A stretch of DNA of 34,035 nucleotides from Lewinellaceae bacterium (GTDB lineage: Bacteria > Bacteroidota > Bacteroidia > Chitinophagales > Saprospiraceae), in contig JACJXV010000042.1 of NCBI GenBank assembly GCA_020636445.1, positions 1 to 34,035 on the forward strand. Direction: 5' to 3'. Made by a program: the position numbers and the translations under genes. This document shows positions 15,241-23,006 of this stretch, piece after piece. A model generated the notes under the pieces. The model was not told the DNA's origin, made no database searches, and worked only from the letters and a program-made list of their open reading frames with translations. Position 1 is the stretch's first letter, and the number at the start of each line of letters is the position of its first letter.

Positions 15241-16593
15241 TTATGGAATAAACCTGTGGATAATTGACCCATTATTAATGGCTTGTTGCAAAGGTCGTGA
15301 CAAAGTAGTATTTGGACGAGTATATAATATAAAGTCCAATCCATTTTGCTGGGAGTAAGTATGGAAATCTCTTAACTGCCGTGTAAAGCTGAGTGACTTA
15401 ACATTCTTTACTTCTGTTAAAGTTGTTCTGGTAAGGGCATCAGGTATTCTAGTTCTACCACCAACTTGAATAGATGTTTTCGCTCCAGATAAACCCACCG
15501 CTTGTTCTCCCGCTAAACCTAAGGCTCTTGAATTTGCAACTCCCCCCTTAGCGGCGCCTCCCAATGCCCTCACCGGACTAAAGATACGCGGAGTTGGCAG
15601 TGAGGCTTGCATTCCTCCGGCGGCGTACACCTGATTGTACAATATCGCCCAAAACAAAAAAGACTTTAATCGTTCCAGTGCTATTCGATCAGCTTCCAGA
15701 CTATCCCGTTGTTGTACGTTACGGTCAAAGGCTGCACTATGAACCTGAAGCCAATACGCTTGAGCTTGCTCATAGGGCCAACCCTCAAAACCATAGGTTC
15801 GCTGCCAGGTCGCGTAGGTTCCATTGAACCCATAGCGATCCGCACTTTGATCATGGTATCTTTCCCCATTGGCGGTTATCGTTACGGTTAACAAATAACC
15901 ACCGAAAAGCGTGGTGTCCGCGCCTAAATAATCATTCAGTAATATCGGATTATTGGCAAAACCTGCATAGCCCGACTCATAATATTTGAAAATCGGATCC
16001 ACCTGCAGCCACCGCCCTACCGCAGCATCATACCCCCGAAACATAGCTAGATCCCACTCCAGGCCCCAGTCTTTGGTACGCTCAATACTATTGAATTGAT
16101 ACCCATTATCCCGCGCCGCATCATTCATCCAAAAGCCTCCGCCGTAATTCAGCCCAAACGGATAATAATGATTTTCCTGGAGTATTTCATTCGTCGCCGC
16201 ACTACTGGTCACCTCCACAATCCCGTTGCCGTTCTTATCGGCAAAGGTGATCCGGGCATTGCCTAAATGGTCTCGCAGGGTGTACTCTTTGCGCCAGGAG
16301 GGCGTGTTGCTCACATCTACATTCAAGTTATAGAACCTGCCCTCTTCATGGTAGATAGCTTCGATCCTCCTGCTCCCCGTGCCGGTTTTCCGGTATTCGA
16401 GGCCTCCTACGTAGTCCTGCTCATACTGGGTCGTCGTTCCGGCCAGCACGAGCTTGCGCAGCTTGGCACCCGTCGCATCGTAAATGATCCGGATGCTGTT
16501 GCCTCCCGTGAAGGTGATCGTTTCGGGTAAATTTAAGTAATTGTAGGTAATATTGTCAATGCCTTTACCAGTGGTGTGTATAACAAATTGCAC
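15241..16593 (-). CDS. RHS protein, C-terminal part with REase-fold toxin tip (cut off by an insertion sequence)
   Basis: This frame is the continuation of the RHS gene at 17841-22958. Its first residues (MQFVIHTT) are read from the end of the insertion sequence; true RHS sequence begins around GKGIDNITYNYLNLPETITF. The RHS-associated core follows (YEQDYVGGLEYRKTGTGS, EYTLRDHLGNARITFADKNG, ENHYYPFGLNYGG, VGRWLQVDPIF), then the pre-toxin linker. The last ~100 residues (GEQAVGLSGAKTSIQVGGRT, RIPDALTRTTLTEVKNVKSL, LRDFHTYSQQNGLDFILYTR, PLQQAINNGSIIHRF) match the restriction-endonuclease-fold toxin type I know as Tox-REase-7, with a D...EVK nuclease motif. Target is presumably nucleic acid in rival cells. 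The core-end motif is NDYLGAD rather than DPxG. Confidence 0.85.
   Translation of the reverse strand: MQFVIHTTGKGIDNITYNYLNLPETITFTGGNSIRIIYDATGAKLRKLVLAGTTTQYEQDYVGGLEYRKTGTGSRRIEAIYHEEGRFYNLNVDVSNTPSWRKEYTLRDHLGNARITFADKNGNGIVEVTSSAATNEILQENHYYPFGLNYGGGFWMNDAARDNGYQFNSIERTKDWGLEWDLAMFRGYDAAVGRWLQVDPIFKYYESGYAGFANNPILLNDYLGADTTLFGGYLLTVTITANGERYHDQSADRYGFNGTYATWQRTYGFEGWPYEQAQAYWLQVHSAAFDRNVQQRDSLEADRIALERLKSFLFWAILYNQVYAAGGMQASLPTPRIFSPVRALGGAAKGGVANSRALGLAGEQAVGLSGAKTSIQVGGRTRIPDALTRTTLTEVKNVKSLSFTRQLRDFHTYSQQNGLDFILYTRPNTTLSRPLQQAINNGSIIHRFIP
15571..15847. repeat. 277-bp direct repeat, copy 2 (RHS pre-toxin linker)
   Basis: Identical to 13569-13845. In this copy it joins the complete core to the REase-fold toxin. 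Confidence 0.95.
16101..16263. repeat. 163-bp RHS core block duplicated at 14062-14224
   Basis: The segment encoding about GNARITFADKNG to NDAARDNGY is identical to 14062-14224. The two copies differ on both sides, which together with the 277-bp block points to recent duplication or gene conversion between the main gene and the orphan tip. Confidence 0.9.
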
Positions 16594-16595
16594 AA

Positions 16596-17627
16596 TTAGG
16601 CAGCTGCAGCGATAATAGTCTTAATTTTGCTCCAGGCTCCACTATGTCGATAGCACCTCAGGTTGGCAATGGCCTGAGCACCATACACAGACCATTTCTG
16701 GCCAGATAGTTTCATACGCTGTTGAATCACACTTCGATGAGCAGCTTCAATGGGTCCAGAGCCAATCATTAGTCCTTGTTCACGATAGGTTTTGTACTGC
16801 ATTCGGTCGTCATGTTCCACATAATAATCAATGGCCTTTTGTTTGGCTAATTTAGCCTCCGGGTTGCTAGCTCTACAGGAGCGCAGGGTGGCCAAAACTT
16901 CTTCTAAGCCATCGTCCAGTAGTTTTTCTGTCTGCAGTTCAAGCCAATTCAAGCGAGTTTGTTCATCTTGGTATTGCGCCCGGGCAAACAAGACCAGTTT
17001 CTCTTTGGCATGGTAAAAGTCCAATATCTGTATAGCCCCCGGATAATTATCATCGGCCCAATTCCAAATCCATTTAGCCCCATCGCCAATGATTACCTTG
17101 TCCGTATAGCCTACCAGATGTCGCTCAAATTTCGGCAAGAAAGTTTCTATACTACCCAGGTGGCTTACGTAGACAGATTCCATCACTTCACTTCTTTTCG
17201 GCTGAATATTAACCACTTGACTGTCACGGAAAAGTCGCCCCAACTTTAGCTCACGCCATCCGTCATCTCGCGTGAAGACCATTGATCCATCCAGCATTAC
17301 ATACACCTTGTCATGTGCTTGACCTGCTTCCAAGCGTGGAATAACCGACTCACAATTAGCCATTATCAAGTCATCTACCGTATGGCCATAGTGTGTGCAC
17401 ACCCGCTGAATCTGAGGGGCACACAACTCAATCCCCAGCATTTCAGCAAATAGCTCACTGGCTTCTTCATACACTGCCGATTGACCAAGTAAACAACATA
17501 GCGTACGCATCCGCTCACTGATACCAAACTTGGATGTCCCCTTGCTCAGGCTATGATCTTTTCTTAATTCCAGCCGACCGAAACTGGTCATCACTTTTTT
17601 TTGAATTACGACTTTTCGGCAGTTCAC
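16596..17627 (-). CDS. Transposase, main catalytic frame (ISKra4-like orfB)
   Basis: A 343-residue frame starting at a GTG inside orfA. It carries VYVMLDGSMVFTRDDGWREL (first Asp region), KVIIGDGAKWIWNWADDNYPG and ILDFYHAKEKL (second acidic region), and a C-terminal GLMIGSGPIEAAHRSVIQQR plus KLSGQKWSVYGAQAIANLR (Glu region). This is the DDE-like arrangement seen in ISKra4-type transposases. To be fused to orfA the ribosome or polymerase must skip one base at an A8 run (17594-17601): losing one A turns NSKKSDD into NSKKVMT. The frame is intact to within 23 bp of the element end. Confidence 0.8.
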   Translation of the reverse strand: MNCRKVVIQKKVMTSFGRLELRKDHSLSKGTSKFGISERMRTLCCLLGQSAVYEEASELFAEMLGIELCAPQIQRVCTHYGHTVDDLIMANCESVIPRLEAGQAHDKVYVMLDGSMVFTRDDGWRELKLGRLFRDSQVVNIQPKRSEVMESVYVSHLGSIETFLPKFERHLVGYTDKVIIGDGAKWIWNWADDNYPGAIQILDFYHAKEKLVLFARAQYQDEQTRLNWLELQTEKLLDDGLEEVLATLRSCRASNPEAKLAKQKAIDYYVEHDDRMQYKTYREQGLMIGSGPIEAAHRSVIQQRMKLSGQKWSVYGAQAIANLRCYRHSGAWSKIKTIIAAAA

Positions 17628-17790
17628 CCTGTGATTTAGCGATTAGCTCCACTGCAAACTTCCGCGACAAAGCCAATACCCGCTCTTCATATTCGGTAGA
17701 GGAAGTGATTTGTGATTCTTCTTCCACAAATTGCCTCAACTCTTCTCGAATCGATTCCAGTATCGCGTCTACTTTCTCTTTGGAATCCAT
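17551..17790 (-). CDS. Transposase, N-terminal frame (ISKra4-like orfA)
   Basis: A 79-residue, charged, helical frame (MDSKEKVDAILESIREELRQ onward; EYEERVLALSRKFAVELIA), of the type that precedes the catalytic part in ISKra4-like transposases. It overlaps orfB by 77 bp and includes the A8 run on the minus strand where a +1 shift (or one-base polymerase slippage) would join the frames. The A8 could instead be a simple one-base mutation that has killed the transposase. Confidence 0.65.
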   Translation of the reverse strand: MDSKEKVDAILESIREELRQFVEEESQITSSTEYEERVLALSRKFAVELIAKSQGELPKSRNSKKSDDQFRSAGIKKRS

Positions 17791-17840
17791 AAACTATGTC
17801 TTGTTTGGTTCCATCCTAAGATACGCTTTTGTGCAATTTG

Positions 17841-20800
17841 TTATACACACTTACCAGTGTCTTTGATCACATTACCATTGCTATCATACAGGTAGGTGCT
17901 GCTCCGGGCGCCTTCGGCCTTGCCGCTGCTGTCCGTGATACTGCTCAGGCGGTTGCTCCCCTGCGGATAGCTGTACGTGAGGTTGTCGATTTGCCCAAAA
18001 TTGCAACTGCCCGCCACAAACCCCTGCCGCTGTAAGCTCTTGATATTGCCCCGCACATCGTAGCTCTGGCTTTCGTTGTAGCGGTTGCTGCCCGTGGCCG
18101 CATGGCTGTTGTTCACATCGTAGTAGGTGGCCGTGGTCAGCCGCCCCAGCTTGTCGTACACCAGGTTGTAGGCCTGCCGCTCGCGGCCCCGGGTCCGCCA
18201 GATCACCTGACTGATGTTGCCGCCCTTTTCGGCTACGCCCCCCGTGATGCCGGTGATCGCACCCGGGCTGGTACCCGAGGCTGTACTGAGCAATTGGTCA
18301 TAGCGCAGCTCTTCATAAAACAGGTCGTTGCCTTCCTGGAATTTAGCCAGTGTTGTCGTTCCCGGGCTGGGCAAGGTGGTCGCGCAGTTGCCCGGCAGCG
18401 CCATTGCGCTACCCGTTACGGTGCTGGTATTGATCGCCGTCAGCCAGTCGCGCTCGTTGTAGGCATAGTCCACGCTCTGTAGCCAGTACCAGGTACTCCC
18501 CGACAGGCCCGAGTGCAGGTTGCGCTCAATGAGCCGGTCGCGGTGGTCGTAGTTATATTCGGCCAGGTGGGTGCCCACAGTATTGAGGTCCAGCAGGTAG
18601 TTGATGGGCCGCCCCTGGGAGTCGTATTGCTTGGTAAATTTGATCGTCTGGTTGCCCGTAGCAGCGCCGCTTCCCGGCTGATGCGTGCGGGTAGTGGTCA
18701 GCAGGTTATCCGCATAGTCGTAGGTGTTTACGATGCTTTCGGCGGTGGTGCTGGCGGTATTGAGGTAGTTGTTGCCTGTCACCTGGGTAGTACGGCCGTA
18801 GGTGTCGTAGGTGTAGGTGCTGTGCAGCCAGGGCTGGCTGGCTCCGTCCAGCGCCCGCACTTCCGTGCGCCGGATGCGGCCGCGGTACTGGGGGTAGGTC
18901 GTCAGGTTTAAGCTGGTGGTACCATCAAAGCCATCGTAATAGGTCTTGGTTAGCGATGTGGTATAGCTCAGCGGGGCGGAGGGGTTGGCGGGGTAGCCAC
19001 TCACCAGCCCGGTCTGCGTAGGCCGCCCGAAGGTATCATAGGTCGTTCCCACCGACACGCCCTGCTGCCGCTGCCGTCCATCCTGACTAAGGGTCAGCAG
19101 GTCGCGGTCGTTATAGGCCATCCGGATCGAGTCCATCCCCGGTACTTTTTTCCATACCAGCAAGTCGTCGCCACTGTAGCGGTAGCGGTATACCAGCTCA
19201 ACACTATCCGCAGTGGCTTCCGGGGGCAGCACCCGCAGCAGGCGGTCTTTGCCATCGTACTGGTAGTAGGTTTTGGCCGTACTTCCAGGGGCTACCTCCT
19301 GCTCCTGCAGGATCGTGCGCCCCTTACGGTCGGTATAGGTCCACTGCTTGCGACCATCGGGGTCCGTAACGGTGGTTACCCGTAGGGTATTGGCTGCGTA
19401 GCTCAATCCGCCAACTCCCGGCAAGGTAATGGCCGTGCTATTGGTGCCATAGCTGGTGCTGGTCGCAAAACCACCCGGTGGTGTAGTGCTTAGCGGCCGG
19501 TTCAGCGGCGAGGCTTCGTAGCTCGTCAGGGCATAGGGCGTGCCGCCCGGCGCAGCATAGTAAGCCCCGCTGGTGTTGGGGCTTAGGTAGGGAACGGTTT
19601 GCTGTACTACTCGCCCCTGGTTGTCGTAGGTATAGGCCATTACTACGTCTACGGCGGTAAACGTGGCATCATTAGCTCCCTTCGTCGGGCGGTACTGCTG
19701 CTTTACTTCCTGCAGGGGTCGCCCCAGCCCATCCAGGTACTGTACTGCCTGCCGCTGCCCCAGGGCACTACCGCTCACCGTCGTTTGGTTCAGGGTTGTT
19801 TTGATGAAGTTGTAGGGGTTCGAGCCGTCTTTGTACTGGTATTGGTAGGCGCTGCTGACATTCCCTCCCCGGGCACTACTCCCGCTTAGCCGCATGAGCT
19901 TATCGTAGCTGTAATCCGTCTTCTGCCCATCCACCTCCGTGATGCTTTTCAGCAGTCGGGTGCCGGGGTAATACTCGTATTTTGTGACAAACCCCTGAAA
20001 CGCGCGTTCTTTGATCTGCTTGCTGCTGGCATCCCATACATAGGTCTCGGCCGCCCAGCCGGTTTGGGTAAACTGCGCGGGTAGCCCGGCCGAGGTGTAG
20101 CTACCCAGGGTTCCTTGCAAGGTCCAGGAGCCTGCTAACAAGCTCCCCGCCGCTCCCCAGGTGCGCTCCAGCTGCCATGTTTTATACAATCGTGGAAAAC
20201 ACCCGGTGCAACTGCTTTGCCCGCTTCCGTTCAGCGCTCCGGCAGCAGTGAAAAAAGCATACTCCTGCTTGTTGCCGCTCAGCGTATCACTCCCCACCAC
20301 CGTCGTGGTCTTCCAGGGGGCTCCAATCATGTTGCGACTGATCAGGGTGTCGCGCAGGGCTGTCAGGGGATAGTCAAATAGGTAACTGTTCACCGTTTGG
20401 GTCACCTGCCCATCGCTGTTAGTCATCGCAATGACCGTGGGCGCCAAATGGCGGTTTTGGCTATCGTAGCTGAAGGTGGTGGTGGTGCTTACGCCATCCA
20501 CATTGCTGACCACCTGCTGCAAGCGGTAGGCTCCCGTGCGCGGCAGGTAAAAGGGGCGATTATAAAACTTTACGGCCTGCCCGCAGATCACTTCCGGAAT
20601 CGGTAATTGCTGGGCTTTGTACACCCACCCCGGGGCCTGGTTGTACACTACAGTAAGGGGTACCTCCTGCCGGCGTGCTATTTCGGGGTTAATCCCACTT
20701 TGCCGCCATTGACTCACGGATTTTGTCTTACCATTTTGTACCGTGGCGAGTGCGGGTGGGTAAGGATAGGCGTTGCCGTGCGTCTGTGTTTCTGTGTAAT

Positions 20801-22958
20801 GGGTATACACCGTTTTACCGTTGCCATTGTGTAATTCCTCCACGCGGGCATACCCGATATGATAACCCCCAAAATCACTCAGGGGAACGACACCCACTTC
20901 TTCAATGATAGCCAGATCCACATGTACTCCCAGTGAATCATAGCTCCGCGAAAACCCATAGGTAGGCATTTGCAGCAATTGCCCGCTTGATTTGGCTGCA
21001 TTCGTGGAATCGGTATACACATACGTTCTTACCACATCCTTGGTCGTGTCGTAGCCGTCATGTGAACGAATTTCCTTCACCCGCAGGCCCCCAACGGGTT
21101 TGTTTACCCAGCCATAGGTGTCGACCTTGCGGTAGAGCGAAAAATTGGCGCGCCCATCCCAGACTATTAGGGTGTATTTGTAGGCCACGCCACTTTGCAG
21201 GGAATTGCTGATTAAACTCAGCGGCTTATTCGTTACGGCCCCGTATGTGCCATCGGGCGTGTTGATGCTGTAGGAACCTACGTAGCTATTGTCGGAGGCT
21301 TTACGCACTTCTACTTCCACGTACGGGAAAAATCCGCCACTGCACCCCGAGCCGGTAGTAGCATCCAGGCTCAGGTCAAAGAAATATTCACCCAGGGGCC
21401 CACTCAGCGTAGCTTGCTGGGTTGGTGAGTTCATGTTGCAGCAGCTCGGCGGCGTATTTCCCCCGCTGCAGTTACTGAGGTTTTGGATCAGGTTAGTGGT
21501 CGTTGTGCCGGTAACGGCATAAACCGAATAGGTGTTGGCTTCGTACTGAAAGGCGGAATGCCCCCCAGTGGGATAGGTGATTTGTTTTAATACCCCCCGC
21601 TTCATTTCACTCTCGTTCGTTTCCCGGTTGGCGCTTCCATACGTGAAGGTGGTCCATTCAAAAGGCACGTTCGTGCTGGGTACGTTTACACTCAAGGCGT
21701 CGTTCCCGGTCGCTCCGTTATAAAAACCCCAGTGGTCAATGGCTTTGGAGAACCGCTGCGGCAAAAACAGCTTGCCATTGATCAAGGCTCCTTCGTAGGT
21801 AAATACATGGGGCGGCACTACCGTACTATTATCGCAGGATTTTTCCTGGACCTGCGTCAATTGTAAGCGCTTGCAATCGGCAGTGGCGCAGGTGTTGTCC
21901 TGAAAATAGGTGTAACTCAGGTGGTACCGCTTGCAGTAGGCACCACTGCCCGTACTGACCTCAATGTAGTCCAAGCGGTTGTTGGCCGACACCATATCTT
22001 CCCGTTGTGTCAGGGCTGCAAACGTGATGGTTTCAGTCGACGTACTGATCGTAGCCAGACGCTTGCCGTACACCTGACTGGTATATTTGGCCGCGTAGGG
22101 CGTGGGCGATGCCGGTACCGAGTAAACCACCTGCTGGTTCTGGTCAATACAGCCGCTCTTCTGCGCTTTGTGCTTGATCACCCGCCCCGTGCGGGCTACG
22201 CCGTAGGTGTACGTCTCGGCCGTGTAGGTCAAAAAGATTTTGTGTTTGCCATCGGCCGAGCCCACTTCTTTCAGGTACCAGCTACTGTTGTGCAGGCTGG
22301 CTGACCCCGTGGCTGTTTCCTGGGTTTGCTCTACTTCTGAAAACAGGTAATAGGTTCCATCTGTATCAATGATTTTAAAGGCATTGAAGGTGGTACCCCC
22401 GCCCAGCGTAACTTCCATTTTGAAGTCTTCCCGGGGAATGAAGTTGCATTTTTTATCCCGGTCAAAATAGAATTTGCCCGAACGCCCGCCGATGGTAAAT
22501 GAAAACAGGTCGGGTTCACTATCACGGGTGCCGGCGGCGGCTTGATCTACGTGCGTCCAGCCGCCATTTAGCGTTGATCCGGTATGGTAATACCCGTCGG
22601 ATTTGTCATCGGCTAAGCCCAGAACCGTCCGGGATATCATCCCGCCGGCATTTAAACTCCAGCCTAACCCTACCCAGGAAGCCATTTCGCCTACTTTCAC
22701 CCCCGAGGAGTGGTAACTCAGCGAAATGGGTAATTGCAGCGGCCCCTCCTGAACCGTATGAATGGGAATGGATATCGAAGGCACTCCCGTAAAATAACTC
22801 ACGGGGATATCTCCGTATTTACCCAACGCAGCGGCATTGGGTGCCGCCATCGATACATCCTTGATCAGGGTATTGACGGGCTGCGCCTGCAGGGAAATGA
22901 CCAGTCCGAATAAAGGTATGCTTAAGCGTATGAGGCGTAGGTAATGAGTCATAGCCAT
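17841..22958 (-). CDS. RHS-repeat protein, N-terminal 1.7 kilo-residues (interrupted by an insertion sequence)
   Basis: N-terminal part of a giant polymorphic-toxin carrier. It has a signal peptide (LIRLSIPLFGLVISLQAQ), then a conserved Bacteroidota RHS entry region (VSMAAPNAAALGKYGDIPVS, PLQLPISLSYHSSGVKVGE, ASWVGLGWSLNAGGMISR). Dozens of YD-type repeats follow from about residue 900 (KTDYSYDKLMRLSG, YTYDNQGRVVQQT, YYQYDGKDRLLRVLP, YNYDHRDRLIERNL, YVYDKLGRL-like), which build the hollow RHS shell that encloses the toxin. The ORF ends DTGKCV, where KCV is read from the inserted element; the real protein continued into 16564-15241, giving about 2140 residues. It begins 48 bp after a pseudo-metalloprotease gene on the same strand, a likely operon. 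As it stands, the toxin is uncoupled from its shell. Confidence 0.9.
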   Translation of the reverse strand: MAMTHYLRLIRLSIPLFGLVISLQAQPVNTLIKDVSMAAPNAAALGKYGDIPVSYFTGVPSISIPIHTVQEGPLQLPISLSYHSSGVKVGEMASWVGLGWSLNAGGMISRTVLGLADDKSDGYYHTGSTLNGGWTHVDQAAAGTRDSEPDLFSFTIGGRSGKFYFDRDKKCNFIPREDFKMEVTLGGGTTFNAFKIIDTDGTYYLFSEVEQTQETATGSASLHNSSWYLKEVGSADGKHKIFLTYTAETYTYGVARTGRVIKHKAQKSGCIDQNQQVVYSVPASPTPYAAKYTSQVYGKRLATISTSTETITFAALTQREDMVSANNRLDYIEVSTGSGAYCKRYHLSYTYFQDNTCATADCKRLQLTQVQEKSCDNSTVVPPHVFTYEGALINGKLFLPQRFSKAIDHWGFYNGATGNDALSVNVPSTNVPFEWTTFTYGSANRETNESEMKRGVLKQITYPTGGHSAFQYEANTYSVYAVTGTTTTNLIQNLSNCSGGNTPPSCCNMNSPTQQATLSGPLGEYFFDLSLDATTGSGCSGGFFPYVEVEVRKASDNSYVGSYSINTPDGTYGAVTNKPLSLISNSLQSGVAYKYTLIVWDGRANFSLYRKVDTYGWVNKPVGGLRVKEIRSHDGYDTTKDVVRTYVYTDSTNAAKSSGQLLQMPTYGFSRSYDSLGVHVDLAIIEEVGVVPLSDFGGYHIGYARVEELHNGNGKTVYTHYTETQTHGNAYPYPPALATVQNGKTKSVSQWRQSGINPEIARRQEVPLTVVYNQAPGWVYKAQQLPIPEVICGQAVKFYNRPFYLPRTGAYRLQQVVSNVDGVSTTTTFSYDSQNRHLAPTVIAMTNSDGQVTQTVNSYLFDYPLTALRDTLISRNMIGAPWKTTTVVGSDTLSGNKQEYAFFTAAGALNGSGQSSCTGCFPRLYKTWQLERTWGAAGSLLAGSWTLQGTLGSYTSAGLPAQFTQTGWAAETYVWDASSKQIKERAFQGFVTKYEYYPGTRLLKSITEVDGQKTDYSYDKLMRLSGSSARGGNVSSAYQYQYKDGSNPYNFIKTTLNQTTVSGSALGQRQAVQYLDGLGRPLQEVKQQYRPTKGANDATFTAVDVVMAYTYDNQGRVVQQTVPYLSPNTSGAYYAAPGGTPYALTSYEASPLNRPLSTTPPGGFATSTSYGTNSTAITLPGVGGLSYAANTLRVTTVTDPDGRKQWTYTDRKGRTILQEQEVAPGSTAKTYYQYDGKDRLLRVLPPEATADSVELVYRYRYSGDDLLVWKKVPGMDSIRMAYNDRDLLTLSQDGRQRQQGVSVGTTYDTFGRPTQTGLVSGYPANPSAPLSYTTSLTKTYYDGFDGTTSLNLTTYPQYRGRIRRTEVRALDGASQPWLHSTYTYDTYGRTTQVTGNNYLNTASTTAESIVNTYDYADNLLTTTRTHQPGSGAATGNQTIKFTKQYDSQGRPINYLLDLNTVGTHLAEYNYDHRDRLIERNLHSGLSGSTWYWLQSVDYAYNERDWLTAINTSTVTGSAMALPGNCATTLPSPGTTTLAKFQEGNDLFYEELRYDQLLSTASGTSPGAITGITGGVAEKGGNISQVIWRTRGRERQAYNLVYDKLGRLTTATYYDVNNSHAATGSNRYNESQSYDVRGNIKSLQRQGFVAGSCNFGQIDNLTYSYPQGSNRLSSITDSSGKAEGARSSTYLYDSNGNVIKDTGKCV

Positions 22959-23006
22959 TGGGGTTGTTGTTGCTTAAAAAGGAAGGGAGCCAGTTGGGTG
23001 AAACGG

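Larger units (their letters stand above)
16574..17850 (-). mobile_element. ISKra4-like insertion sequence (1277 bp) inside the RHS gene
   Basis: Perfect 22-bp terminal inverted repeats start GTGTGTATAACAAATTGC on each end. The element is flanked by the direct repeat TTACCAGTG (16565-16573 and 17851-17859), a 9-bp target duplication. Removing the element and one repeat copy restores an uninterrupted RHS frame (NVIKDTGKGIDNITYNY). Two overlapping transposase frames fill the element. I assign it to ISKra4 (ISMich2-like small members) on the transposase motif GSGPIEAAHRSVIQQRMKLS, the size and the two-frame organisation; ISLre2-type elements are the alternative. Confidence 0.88.

Noticed and set aside
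15241..16593. The C-terminal RHS frame as an independent gene with start at 16593
   Set aside because: Its first residues come from the insertion-sequence end; with the element and one 9-bp repeat removed it fuses in frame with the upstream RHS gene.
17829..22792. Many plus-strand ORFs of 60-130 codons
   Set aside because: They are antisense to the GC-rich, repetitive RHS gene, have low-complexity Val/Gly/Arg-rich products and no gene-like starts.
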